A stretch of DNA of 64,000 bases, from contig NZ_VXJW01000001.1 in NCBI RefSeq assembly GCF_008692845.1, positions 248,001 to 312,000 on the forward strand, in the 5' to 3' direction. The position numbers and the translations under genes are program-made. Of this stretch, positions 8,018-17,191 are shown in pieces (the stretch's first letter is position 1; every line of letters begins with the position of its first letter). Below the pieces are notes generated by a model. The model did no database searches. It was given only the letters and a program-made list of their open reading frames with translations, and was not told the origin of the DNA. Origin of the DNA: Salmonella enterica subsp. arizonae. GTDB lineage: Bacteria; Pseudomonadota; Gammaproteobacteria; Enterobacterales; Enterobacteriaceae.

Positions 8018-9796
8018 GTGAGAGGAAAAACCGTAAGGTGCCTGGCAATATTGGCGGCAGTAGGGCTAATTTGTCATAGCGTGTGGGCAGGGTCATGGAA
8101 TATCGGTATCCTGGCCATGCGCGGCGAAGCGTCTACGCGACGCCACTGGCAGCCGTTGGAAATGACGTTAAATCAACAAATCCCCGGCGAAACCTTTCAC
8201 ATCCAGCCGCTGGATTTGCATCAAATTCAGGAGGCCGTCAACCGGAGAACCGTGCAGTTTGTGATAACCAACCCGGCGCAATTTGTCAGACTTAACAGTC
8301 ATGCGCCGCTGCGCTGGTTGGCTTCCCTACGCTCTACGCGCGATGGGAAAGCGGTTGGCAATGTCATTGGCAGCGTGATCCTTACCCGGCGCGATAGCGG
8401 GATTACCACGGCGCACGATCTGATCGGTAAGACGGTCGGCGCGATTGATGCTCAGGCGTTTGGCGGCTATTTATTAGGCTATAAAGCGCTCAGCGACGCG
8501 GGCTTACGCCCGGAGCGCGATTTCCATTTCCGTTTTACCGGATTTCCTGGCGATGCCTTAGTCTATATGCTGCGCGAAAAAGCGGTGCAGGCGGCAATTG
8601 TGCCGGTGTGCTTATTAGAAAATATGGATCAGGAAGGGTTGATTGATGAGAAGGACTTTATCGCGCTGCTTTCCCGACCGACGACCCTGCCTTGTTTAAC
8701 CAGTACGCAGCTATATCCTGACTGGTCGTTCGCGGCGCTACCCGCGGTAAGCGATGCGCTGGCGGATCGCGTCACGCGAGCGCTATTTAACGCGCCTGCC
8801 GCCGCGCCATTTCACTGGGGGGCGCCTGCGTCAACCAGTCAGGTGGAAGCGTTGCTGCGTGATGTTCGTCAGCACCCTCAGCAGCGTCGACTGTGGCTGG
8901 ACGTTAAAAGTTGGTTGATTCAACATCAGTTGATGGTCGGCGGTGTGACGCTGGCGTTCCTGTTGCTCACGCTCAATTACATTTGGGTCATGCTGCTGGT
9001 GCGTCGACGCGGAAAACAACTGGAACGTAATAGCGTGGTACTCCATCAGCATGAGCGTGCACTGGAGACCGCCCGGCAAATGAGCGTGTTGGGGGAAATG
9101 ACCTCCGGGTTTGCTCATGAACTTAATCAACCGCTTTCCGCGATTCGACATTACGCCCAGGGATGCCTGATTCGACTGCGCGTTGAAGATGAACGGCATC
9201 CCTTGCTGTCGGCGCTGGATCATATTGACCAGCAGGCGCAACGTGGCGCGGACACTTTGCGTAACCTGCGTCACTGGGTTAGTCAGGCACAGGGCAACCC
9301 TGTGCTGACCGAAGAGTGGAAGGCGATAGCCATTAGGGAGGCGATTGATCACGTCTGGCAATTGTTGCGTATGGCGCATCAATTTCCGTCAGTGGATCTG
9401 CATACCGAGGTTAGCGCCGCGCTACGCGTTACGTTGCCGCCGGTACTGTTGGAGCAGGTACTGGCTAATGTCATTCTTAATGCGGCTCAGGCGGGCGCCA
9501 CCCATTTATGGATCATTGCTGAACGGATTGAAAACGGCGTCAGCATTGTTTTACAGGATAACGCCGGGGGAATCGATAACGCGCTATTACGTCAGGCGTT
9601 TCAGCCATTTATGACCACTCGCAAAGAGGGTATGGGCTTAGGGCTGGCGATTTGCCAGCGACTGGTTCGGTATGGCCGTGGCGATATCAGCATCAGGAAT
9701 CAGACCGCGCCGGACGGCCAGGCGGGAACGGTGGTCACGATACATTTCTTACAGGAAAATGGGGGCAAGGATGGCGATAATACATCTATTGGATGA
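8018..9796 (+). CDS. ttrS: Tetrathionate sensor histidine kinase TtrS
   Basis: Senses tetrathionate and phosphorylates TtrR. The 592-residue protein has an N-terminal signal/anchor and then a periplasmic ligand-binding region of the phosphonate-binding (PhnD-like) type, about 30-290. A membrane helix at about 305-327 follows, then a histidine kinase core with the phosphorylated His367 in FAHELNQPL and an ATPase domain with N, G1 (DNAGG) and G2 (GMGLGL) boxes. The start is GTG with AGGGA seven bases upstream. It overlaps ttrR by 26 nt and is divergent from ttrBCA, its target. Confidence 0.95.
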   Translation: MRGKTVRCLAILAAVGLICHSVWAGSWNIGILAMRGEASTRRHWQPLEMTLNQQIPGETFHIQPLDLHQIQEAVNRRTVQFVITNPAQFVRLNSHAPLRWLASLRSTRDGKAVGNVIGSVILTRRDSGITTAHDLIGKTVGAIDAQAFGGYLLGYKALSDAGLRPERDFHFRFTGFPGDALVYMLREKAVQAAIVPVCLLENMDQEGLIDEKDFIALLSRPTTLPCLTSTQLYPDWSFAALPAVSDALADRVTRALFNAPAAAPFHWGAPASTSQVEALLRDVRQHPQQRRLWLDVKSWLIQHQLMVGGVTLAFLLLTLNYIWVMLLVRRRGKQLERNSVVLHQHERALETARQMSVLGEMTSGFAHELNQPLSAIRHYAQGCLIRLRVEDERHPLLSALDHIDQQAQRGADTLRNLRHWVSQAQGNPVLTEEWKAIAIREAIDHVWQLLRMAHQFPSVDLHTEVSAALRVTLPPVLLEQVLANVILNAAQAGATHLWIIAERIENGVSIVLQDNAGGIDNALLRQAFQPFMTTRKEGMGLGLAICQRLVRYGRGDISIRNQTAPDGQAGTVVTIHFLQENGGKDGDNTSIG

Positions 9797-10391
9797 TGAT
9801 ACGGCGGTCACTAACGCGTGCGCGTTTTTACTGGAAAGCTTGGGATATGACGTAAAATGCTGGACGCAGGGGGCGGATTTCTTGGCGCAGGCCGGTCTGT
9901 ATCAGACCGGTGTAGTATTACTGGATATGCGAATGCCGGTACTGGATGGACAAGATGTTCATGATGCGTTGCGCCAGTGCGGAGGTACCCTGGCGGTTAT
10001 CTTTCTTACCGGACATGGCGATGTACCGATGGCCGTGGAGCAGATGAAACGCGGCGCTGTCGACTTTCTGCAAAAACCGGTAGCGGTCAAACCGCTACAG
10101 GCGGCGCTGGAACGTGCGCTGAGGGTTTCATCGCTAGCGGTGGCGCGCCGTGAAATTATGCTTTGTTACCAGCAGTTGACGCCGAAAGAGCGTGAGCTGG
10201 CCAGTCTGGTGGCAAAAGGATTTATGAACCGCGAAATTGCCGAAGCGATGAATATCGCGCTGCGTACCGTAGAGGTGCACCGGGCCAGAGTAATGGAAAA
10301 AATGCAGGCCGGTAGCCTGGCGGAACTGATTAGGCGCTTCGAAAAACTGACTGCGCCAGAGACCAAAATTAGCACAAATTATGATTCGTGA
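9771..10391 (+). CDS. ttrR: Tetrathionate response regulator TtrR
   Basis: Response regulator of the FixJ/NarL type. The 206-residue protein has a receiver domain with acidic pocket D8-D10, phosphoacceptor Asp52 in LLDMRMP and a conserved Lys near 104, followed by a LuxR-type helix-turn-helix (about 140-200, LTPKERELASLVAKG). It activates ttrBCA when tetrathionate is present. I use the ATG at 9771, preceded by GGGGGCAAGG inside the end of ttrS; the frame is open further upstream, but that part only reads ttrS in another frame. Confidence 0.95.
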   Translation: MAIIHLLDDDTAVTNACAFLLESLGYDVKCWTQGADFLAQAGLYQTGVVLLDMRMPVLDGQDVHDALRQCGGTLAVIFLTGHGDVPMAVEQMKRGAVDFLQKPVAVKPLQAALERALRVSSLAVARREIMLCYQQLTPKERELASLVAKGFMNREIAEAMNIALRTVEVHRARVMEKMQAGSLAELIRRFEKLTAPETKISTNYDS

Positions 10392-10412
10392 ATAATAAAC
10401 TACGCTATTGCT

Positions 10413-10456
10413 TTGATTTGGATCAAATTTTGTTTAAGGGCGGAGACTGTTATATT
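10413..10456 (+). promoter_or_regulatory. fumD promoter with a perfect FNR box
   Basis: TTGATTTGGATCAA at 10413-10426 matches the FNR consensus at every defined base. A -10-like TATATT lies at 10451-10456. The box centre is about 42 bp before the transcription start this -10 would give, the class II FNR-activated arrangement. The box sits just after the ttrR stop, so fumD should be induced without oxygen. Confidence 0.82.
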
Positions 10457-10489
10457 CTGTTGGTTTGCGCTGGCGGACGAGAAAAACGT

Positions 10490-10702
10490 ATGGGAAAACC
10501 GACAAAAGATGACGAACTGTACCGCGAGATGTGCAGAGTGGTGGGCAAAGTTGTACTGGAAATGCGCGATCTGGGACAGGAGCCGAAGCATATTGTTATT
10601 GCAGGGGTGTTAAGAACCGCGCTGGCGAATCAACGTATCCAACGTAGCGCGTTAGAAAAAAAAGCTATGGAAACCGTGATTAACGCCCTGGTGGGGTCAT
10701 AG
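10490..10702 (+). CDS. fumD: FumD-like small protein (YdhZ, Orf70 of SPI-2)
   Basis: A 70-residue protein starting MGKPTKDDELYREMCR, nearly identical to E. coli YdhZ, which was assigned fumarase activity and named FumD. Helical and soluble, without a signal peptide. The frame is open 34 codons further upstream, but the ATG at 10490 matches the known protein, and the FNR box would lie inside the longer version. In E. coli this gene is next to pykF; here the ttr cluster lies between the two. The gene is thus backbone sequence inside the region usually called SPI-2. Confidence 0.9.
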   Translation: MGKPTKDDELYREMCRVVGKVVLEMRDLGQEPKHIVIAGVLRTALANQRIQRSALEKKAMETVINALVGS

Positions 10703-10928
10703 TCGGTATCATGGTGGATAAGCGGCCTGTTGGCGATAACGTATGTTGAAATGTGCGCGCAATCTGTATCATGCGCGATGAGGCGGTTGGTCTGGAGAAT
10801 GCGCTTCGCTTTCAGGGGGGATTTCTCTTTGCCTTCATTACAACAGGCGCGAAGCCGTATCTAAACGGAACGGCTTACAGACAGTTAGTGTGGCGTTATC
10901 AATAACGAAGCAGCGATCCGCAGGATTA

Positions 10929-11888
10929 TCAGGTGATGGTTAAACGCAGTCCTAACGTATCAGGGTACGGCTCAAAATAATTCTGCGTGCGCAGATAGTC
11001 ATCCGGATGTTCCGCCAGGTAGTGTTTCAGTAGCGTTAACGGCGCCAGGATCGGCAGCCGGCCTGCCCGATAGCCGAGAATCACTTCGCGTAATTCCGCG
11101 CGTTGTCTGCTGTTCAGCGCGCGGTGAAAATACCCCTGGATATGCATTAGCACATTAGTGTGATTTTTACGTGAAGCGGGATGGCGCAGGATAGCCATCA
11201 GTTTTTCCCGATAGTGAACAAAGAATGCCTCCAGATCGTCCCACTCATGCAGACGCGCGACGAAAGGGCCAATTTCGCGGTAGCCTGCCTGGTGGTGCGC
11301 GAGAAGCTGAAGTTTGTATCGGCTATGAAACGCGAGCAAACTGTGACGATTCAAGCCCTGCGCGCGTAGCGCATTTAATTCATTTAGTGCGAAGACGCGT
11401 TCGATAAAATTCTCGCGTAATACCGGATCGTGCAGGCGACCATCTTCTTCCACCGGTAGCCAGGGATATTTGGCCATCATCGCAGCGGTAAACAGTCCCG
11501 TGCCCGCTTTGCGGCCCCGATTTCCCTTTTCATCATACAGGCGAACACGCTCCATTCCGCAACTGGGCGATTTTGCACACACAATAAATCCCGCCAGTTC
11601 GCCCATCGTTGGCAGAAACCGATCGGCAAAAGCATTCATTTTATCGGTGATATCATCGTACGGAGCATGACTATAGCGCATCCGAATGTCGCCGGAGGTC
11701 GTCTGGATAAGGCGCAGCGCAGGGCGAGGAACGGGCAGGCCGATTGCAACCTCCGGGCAGATCGTTTTGTAGGTCACCCACGGCGCCAGAGAGTTCATTA
11801 CGAAATCCATACGCTTATGTCCGCCATCGAAGCGTACCGCGGCGCCAGTCAGACATTCGCTAATGCCGATTACGGGTTTATTTTTCAT
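10929..11888 (-). CDS. DUF523-DUF1722 protein (Orf319 of SPI-2)
   Basis: The 319-residue cytoplasmic protein has two domains. Residues 1-160 are DUF523, with the conserved Cys motifs ISECLTG (C12), TICPE (C44) and KSPSCG (about C109). Such Cys hold a [4Fe-4S] cluster in the thiouracil desulfidase TudS of the same family. Residues about 185-310 are DUF1722 (YbgA-like), rich in His and Arg. Function in Salmonella is unknown; sulfur removal from a small molecule is a guess from TudS. It stands alone on the minus strand between fumD and mlrB and, like ttr, belongs to the GC-rich part of the island. Confidence 0.82.
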   Translation of the reverse strand: MKNKPVIGISECLTGAAVRFDGGHKRMDFVMNSLAPWVTYKTICPEVAIGLPVPRPALRLIQTTSGDIRMRYSHAPYDDITDKMNAFADRFLPTMGELAGFIVCAKSPSCGMERVRLYDEKGNRGRKAGTGLFTAAMMAKYPWLPVEEDGRLHDPVLRENFIERVFALNELNALRAQGLNRHSLLAFHSRYKLQLLAHHQAGYREIGPFVARLHEWDDLEAFFVHYREKLMAILRHPASRKNHTNVLMHIQGYFHRALNSRQRAELREVILGYRAGRLPILAPLTLLKHYLAEHPDDYLRTQNYFEPYPDTLGLRLTIT

Positions 11889-12059
11889 GATTTCCCCTTA
11901 TTGAAGCACGACGACTGACGCCGAATGGCGCAAAACGTTATCTTGCGTAGATTTAAAACTTACACAACTTTGTTTGTTTGTCTAAGTTTTCGAGAGAATT
12001 TTTTTGACGTATTGGAATATTAGTAAGATAAAATGAGGGAAGGACGTACATTTAAGGGC

Positions 12060-12788
12060 TTATAGCGTGATAAGCTCAAGCGAGGCAATAACGTTGTGCC
12101 ATTGGGCGAGCTGTTTTTTCTGCCCGGCAGTGAGCTTTCCGGTGGTCACCAGGAACCATTTTCTCTGGGAGAACAGTTCGGGCGCCAGTACAGTTGGTGG
12201 AGAGGGAAGAATATCGATCCGCAGTCCCTGTCCGGTACGCGTCAACGCTTCCAGCCAGATTTCGCAGTGATCTGAGAGGTTCCAGCCGCTAATAAACGCA
12301 CTGTAGCCGGGCGCTTTTCTGTCGCCTTCAAGGCAAAAAGTGGTGTAAGAAATAATAATGCCATCCAGTACTTCGCGCAGCGTCATCACGGCGGGAAGAT
12401 GAGCTGACACTTTGCTGCGCAACGGACGCAATAGGTGGGTCACCAGCTCCGCTCGGGGATATTCTCGGCCGCAGTCATAAATCAACTGCCGTAGCGCGTC
12501 GATTCGCCCTTCGTGGAGATGTTGAAGCATTGTCTCCTGGATCGTTATCCAGTTATCGCCCAAGCGAATGACCGGACGCGACAATAAGGGTTTGACCTGG
12601 CTTATCGGCACGCCTTTTCTCATCCATTCGAGGATGCTAAGCGCTTGTTGTACATCCTCATCACTGTACAAGCGATGTCCGCCGTCAGTACGCTGTGGTT
12701 TCAACAAACCATAGCGTCGCTGCCATGCTCTTAGCGTGGTGGCATTGATACCGCATAGTCTGGCAAATTCGCCGATAGAATACGCCAT
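12060..12788 (-). CDS. mlrB: MerR-family regulator MlrB (Orf242 of SPI-2)
   Basis: A 242-residue transcription factor with an N-terminal MerR winged-helix domain (MAYSIGEFARLCGINATTLR, then RYGLLKPQRTDGGHRLYSDED) and a C-terminal part resembling MlrA (YehV), the regulator of curli and biofilm. SPI-2 work has named this gene mlrB and linked it to matrix production and intracellular growth. The start at 12788 begins the DNA-binding domain; a frame 16 codons longer adds unlikely sequence. It marks the GC-rich end of the ttr part; the AT-rich T3SS part starts just beyond. Confidence 0.85.
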   Translation of the reverse strand: MAYSIGEFARLCGINATTLRAWQRRYGLLKPQRTDGGHRLYSDEDVQQALSILEWMRKGVPISQVKPLLSRPVIRLGDNWITIQETMLQHLHEGRIDALRQLIYDCGREYPRAELVTHLLRPLRSKVSAHLPAVMTLREVLDGIIISYTTFCLEGDRKAPGYSAFISGWNLSDHCEIWLEALTRTGQGLRIDILPSPPTVLAPELFSQRKWFLVTTGKLTAGQKKQLAQWHNVIASLELITL

Positions 12789-12956
12789 GGTGAAGCCCGT
12801 TAAATATGAGAATTTTACTATATCATAACTAACCAAAGATTAAGGTAGTTATAAATTGTGTGGCATCTGTATGGCTTTTGTCGGTGATGAGCAATATTGA
12901 ATGGCGTAAAGCTCATCAAAGTATGACAAAATGCTCAATACCATAGGATGCCTTGG

Positions 12957-13595
12957 TTAATACTCTATTAACCTCATTCTTCGGGCGCAGTTAAGTAACT
13001 CTGTCACTTTATGAACTTGTAGCTTTCTCATCATATTCATCCGATGCGTTTCGACGGTTTTTATACTGATATGTAATTTTTCACTGATCCCGTGATTGGT
13101 ATACCCTTCGTCAATAAGTTTCAGAACCTGACGCTCGCGTAAAGTGAGTAGTTGATGATTGGGGGCGTCAGCATTTAATTCAGCCATAATGGCTTCCCGA
13201 TTCAACGTCGGATCAATATAACGCTTGTTTACTGCTACCGTTTGTAATGCCGCTAACAGAACCTGCTGACTACTACTTTTTAAAACATAACCATTGGCAC
13301 CTGCGGCCAAAGTTTTAATGGTCATATGCTCTTGTTGGTATGCAGTGTAAACCAGAATATTCATTGCTGGCCAACGCTGGTGTAATTGAGGAATTATATC
13401 CAGGCCATTGATACCCGGTAAGATAAGATCAAGTATAAGTATGTCAGGCTCGTGTGCACAACAGGCATTATAAACCTCAAGACCATTTTTAACATGTTCT
13501 ACAATTTTAAAATGAGGCCAAGGTAATAAGGCATTCATAATGCCGTTAACGATGATTTCATGATCGTCGACTAATAAGATTTTATATTCTTTCAT
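12957..13595 (-). CDS. ssrB: SPI-2 response regulator SsrB
   Basis: NarL/FixJ-type activator of the SPI-2 T3SS and its distant effectors. The 212-residue protein has a receiver domain (D10, D11, phosphoacceptor Asp56 in ILILDLILPG) and a LuxR-type helix-turn-helix (about 145-200). His12 and Cys203, known for acid and redox sensing, are both present. GGGAG lies seven bases before the ATG. It follows ssrA on the same strand after 30 nt, so the two may share a transcript, although separate promoters are known. Confidence 0.97.
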   Translation of the reverse strand: MKEYKILLVDDHEIIVNGIMNALLPWPHFKIVEHVKNGLEVYNACCAHEPDILILDLILPGINGLDIIPQLHQRWPAMNILVYTAYQQEHMTIKTLAAGANGYVLKSSSQQVLLAALQTVAVNKRYIDPTLNREAIMAELNADAPNHQLLTLRERQVLKLIDEGYTNHGISEKLHISIKTVETHRMNMMRKLQVHKVTELLNCARRMRLIEY

Positions 13596-13625
13596 TTTGC
13601 TGCTCCCGCGAAAATTAAGATAACA

Positions 13626-16388
13626 TTAAGTAATGGTGTAGTTGTTAAAAATTATACGTACTTTCTGGCGTAGGTTGGTTAGTTCCTCCATGGTGATGAT
13701 TTTCCCCATATTTACTCGATACTCAATATCTGCTACATAGCACGCCAATTCAGTCTGCCCTGCTTGACCTAAACAGCCTTTTAATGTGTGAAGTAACTGA
13801 TCGACTTTTTTTCCAGTAGACACAGCACTTTCAATATCCGATAACAAGAGGTCCAGTGATTGGAAAATCTTGCTATTAATGTCTATATCATCTGTTGCCA
13901 GTAACGCTGAACAGCGGCTTGGATCTTGCTCCTGCAGTTCGATATTTCGTAAAAGCTGGTATTCTGCAGCGATACTGATATAGCGAGCCAGGGTAGCTAA
14001 TGTCACAGGTTTTGTAATGTAATGATGTATCCCATGTTTTTTACAACGATTAATATCTTCTGAAGCAACGCTAGCTGATAGCGCCACAATCATGCAGTCA
14101 GGATCTAAATTAGCCGGGTTATCATGCCATAATTGTACACATTCAATGCCATCTATTTCTGGCATTCTAATATCCATTAGTACTAAATCAAATCGCTGTT
14201 GTTGCGATAAAGTCAGGGCCTCGTTACTACTGGCTGCAATGGTGACATTTTGGCCCAGACTGACAAGCATTCTGCCGATGATGTCCCGATTAATATCGGC
14301 ATCATCAACCAGAAGAATCTGTAATTGCCAGGGTTGTACCAATTTATTTATGTCTGGAGTATTCGGAGTACATAATATTAATTGTTGTGCCAGGTTATAG
14401 AGTTTTCCGGGGAAATACAGAAGTTCTGCGTTGAAAAGCGCATTTTGCTGGTGGGATAGTTCACCGCGTATCCCCCAGCAGGCAAGTTGACGATGCAAGC
14501 AGATAGGGGCGGACAGTGTACCATTAATAGGTTGAGGCGGCTGGTATTCTTGTAAAGGTAATACTAGCGATATACAGGTTCCAACCCCGGGGATACTATC
14601 TATTTTTAATTCACCGCCCATCATTTTAGCCAGGCTTGAAGCAATAGTGAGTCCAATACCCGTACCTTGCGAATTTGTGTCCGCTTGATAAAAAGCAGTA
14701 AATATTTTAGGCTGCTGTTGTATTTCAATCCCTTTACCGCTGTCGCTAACTAGAAATATTAATTGTTCCGCATGACGTTTAACCGTCAGACGGATCCCTC
14801 CGGTTTCGGTAAATTTTACCGCATTTCCGAGTAAATTAACCAAAATTTGACGTAAACGGATAGCGTCGGTGTGGAAATAAAGGGGAACATGTTGACCGAC
14901 AAAAGTACGTAATGACAACTTTTTGCTTTGCGCTGGTCCCTGGATGGTTTGCATGGTCTGGTCCAGTAACGGAAGTAACGCCGTTTCTTCCATATGCAAT
15001 GTGAAATGACCAGATTCGATGCGTGAAAAATCCAGCAGATTATTAATAAGAGTTAGTAAAGACAATGTACAATACCTGGCTGTATCTGCTAATCCTTGCT
15101 GTTTTATATTTAAAGGAGTAGTTTGTAATAATTCAATCGCACCGAGTACGCCATTCATCGGGGTACGTAACTCATGACTTATTACCGTAAGATGAATGCT
15201 TTTACGTTTGTTAGCTTGCTCGGCTCGCTTTTTTGCCTCATTTAGCGCGTGGGTACGTTCTGCAACTTTACTTTCCAGATTGTCGTATTGTACTTGTAGG
15301 GTGTTAAGCAGTTGGTTAAAAGCGTAGGCAATACTACCTAATTCATCTTGTCGTTCTTCTGGCAAACGTGTGCTCAGCGGTTCAGTTGCGGTTTTATTAA
15401 TGGCATCGACAAAATGCCATAACGGTTTGGCCAGTAAGCTATGGAGTAACCAACAAAAAGTTGACGTTATCAACACCAACGCTGTTAACGTAAAGGGGAT
15501 TTGTTGAATGATAGTTTTTAAGATGCGACTAGATAGATTACCGTATGGGTACAAAATAACCTGACTCCAACCGGGGCCATGCAGGGTCGTGCGTAATATC
15601 AGAAAACCTGGAATTTGTTGCCATCCATCATGCAACGTTACATTTTCTAACCGTGTACGTATTTTTTGAGATGCGTATGAAAACGGTAATAAGTGATTGT
15701 TCTGATCTAGCCACACATGAATACTATCATCTAATTGTGGATGGTTATTGGTAATGAGATCATGTAGGTCAACAGTCACTCCAAAAAATACGCCATGCTG
15801 ATCGGTAACTGCAACAGAAACATTCCATCCTTTGCCGTTTATGTATTCTGGTTTGCTCCAGTAAAACCCTGCATGGTTCGGGTATAAAGGTAAACGTCTT
15901 AGTGTCATAAGCTGTAGAGTAGAATACCCTGAGGGGGCATTAGCCGGTAATAATGAAATCTCATTTTTATGGTTAAGGATAAAATGATCGCGATGATTAT
16001 TTTCTTCATCGATATCATAGGGCTGTGGAAAAATACGAGGCTTATCTCGGTTTAGCGTTGGCGTGCAATTTGGGGGACCTACAGGCAGATGCCGACTAAC
16101 CCCAGGAAAAGTATTGTTATGGCGAATAACAGTCGCAAATGAACATTGATACATTAACTTTTGGGCGTCACGCTCAGCTTCTTCAAAACGTTGATTGTTT
16201 AGTACAATATTCATCTCGGAGATAGTGGATAAGTCCTCCATTATATGCTTCCTGTTCTGAGCCATTGATATATAAGCTGCTGCAAACACGGATAGCAGCC
16301 AAATAATTATCGTTGTTAATAAAAATAAAAAAGTTAGCCTGGTTACTAAAGAAGTTTGCAGCGTATTCTTCAGGTTCAGTAAATTCAT
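13626..16388 (-). CDS. ssrA: SPI-2 hybrid sensor kinase SsrA
   Basis: Inner-membrane tripartite sensor kinase that activates SsrB. The 920-residue protein has a membrane helix at about 20-42, a periplasmic sensor domain to about 295, a second helix and HAMP region, a kinase domain with His405 (SHELRTPMNG), an ATPase domain, a receiver with Asp739 (LMDIRMPEIDG) and a C-terminal HPt with His867 (LLHTLKGC). I checked these three phosphorelay residues from their codons. The start at 16388 is preceded by GGAAGG; the longer frame has no such site. Confidence 0.97.
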   Translation of the reverse strand: MNLLNLKNTLQTSLVTRLTFLFLLTTIIIWLLSVFAAAYISMAQNRKHIMEDLSTISEMNIVLNNQRFEEAERDAQKLMYQCSFATVIRHNNTFPGVSRHLPVGPPNCTPTLNRDKPRIFPQPYDIDEENNHRDHFILNHKNEISLLPANAPSGYSTLQLMTLRRLPLYPNHAGFYWSKPEYINGKGWNVSVAVTDQHGVFFGVTVDLHDLITNNHPQLDDSIHVWLDQNNHLLPFSYASQKIRTRLENVTLHDGWQQIPGFLILRTTLHGPGWSQVILYPYGNLSSRILKTIIQQIPFTLTALVLITSTFCWLLHSLLAKPLWHFVDAINKTATEPLSTRLPEERQDELGSIAYAFNQLLNTLQVQYDNLESKVAERTHALNEAKKRAEQANKRKSIHLTVISHELRTPMNGVLGAIELLQTTPLNIKQQGLADTARYCTLSLLTLINNLLDFSRIESGHFTLHMEETALLPLLDQTMQTIQGPAQSKKLSLRTFVGQHVPLYFHTDAIRLRQILVNLLGNAVKFTETGGIRLTVKRHAEQLIFLVSDSGKGIEIQQQPKIFTAFYQADTNSQGTGIGLTIASSLAKMMGGELKIDSIPGVGTCISLVLPLQEYQPPQPINGTLSAPICLHRQLACWGIRGELSHQQNALFNAELLYFPGKLYNLAQQLILCTPNTPDINKLVQPWQLQILLVDDADINRDIIGRMLVSLGQNVTIAASSNEALTLSQQQRFDLVLMDIRMPEIDGIECVQLWHDNPANLDPDCMIVALSASVASEDINRCKKHGIHHYITKPVTLATLARYISIAAEYQLLRNIELQEQDPSRCSALLATDDIDINSKIFQSLDLLLSDIESAVSTGKKVDQLLHTLKGCLGQAGQTELACYVADIEYRVNMGKIITMEELTNLRQKVRIIFNNYTIT

Positions 16389-16806
16389 AATACCTTCCTT
16401 CAGTTTCCAGTTGCAAAATATTTGGTGCTTGATCACTATAGCAGTACATATAGTTTCAATAGAAGATTAATGGAGTGTGTTATCATTAGGAAGATAAATT
16501 TCTTCATATATAACTCACCTGATGACTACAATTACTTATTAATAAGGTGGCGATGTAAAAGCATCGTAACAGTTAATTTAATAAATTACTTTTCTAATTG
16601 TAATGTATTGTTTCAATGATAAAAATACAATTGTAAATATATCGGAAAATCCGAGTGATAGGATCGTGCCTGACAAGATGTATGTAGACAACATTCTAAT
16701 ATTGTATAAGAAGAGTATAGTTAAAATAAATATGAATCAGGCTTTTTACGGATGTGGTTGTGACCGAATTTGATAGAAACTCATTTTTATGTATGAGGAG
16801 GGATTC
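16389..16806. promoter_or_regulatory. Divergent ssrA/ssaB control region
   Basis: A 418-bp strongly AT-rich stretch between the divergent ssrA and ssaB genes. It must carry the ssrA promoter (minus) and the ssaB promoter (plus); in Typhimurium this region binds SsrB, OmpR and the silencer H-NS. I see -10-like hexamers (such as TAAAAT near 16720) but no site I can assign with certainty, and no coding sequence beyond short chance frames. Confidence 0.6.
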
Positions 16807-17190
16807 ATGCTGGCAGTTTTAAAAGGTATTCCATTGATCCAGGATATCAAGGCGGAAGGTAATAGCCGATTCTGGATAATGACTATTGATGGACATCCTG
16901 CCAGAGGAGAGATTTTCTCAGACGCGTTTTCTATTTCTTTGTTCTTAAATAACCTGGAAAGTTTACCTACACCTTGTCTTGTCTATGTGACATTACTGCT
17001 TGCAGCACACCCGGACATCCATGATTATGCTATACAGCTCACAGCGGATGCAGGATGGTTAAACGGTTATTATACTACAAGTAATAGCGCTGAGCTTATT
17101 GCTATTGAGATAGAAAAACACTTGTCTTTAACTTGTATTTTAAAAAATGTAATACGTAATCGTCATAAACTTTATTCGGGTGGGCTATAA
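16807..17190 (+). CDS. ssaB: SPI-2 secretion gatekeeper SsaB (SpiC)
   Basis: Small cytoplasmic protein that, with SsaL and SsaM, holds back effectors until translocon proteins have been exported; also reported to disturb host trafficking. From ATG 16807 it has 127 residues, with AGGAGG four to five bases upstream. Some annotations use the ATG at 16789 (133 residues, MYEEGF), but the ribosome site would then lie inside the gene. The sequence differs at many positions from the Typhimurium SpiC I remember. First gene of the ssaB operon; the stop lies 1 nt before the ssaC start. Confidence 0.93.
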   Translation: MLAVLKGIPLIQDIKAEGNSRFWIMTIDGHPARGEIFSDAFSISLFLNNLESLPTPCLVYVTLLLAAHPDIHDYAIQLTADAGWLNGYYTTSNSAELIAIEIEKHLSLTCILKNVIRNRHKLYSGGL

Positions 17191-17191
17191 A

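Noticed and set aside
8831..9382. 183-codon frame opposite ttrS
   Set aside because: The plus-strand gene shows clear kinase motifs; the antisense frame has no recognisable features.
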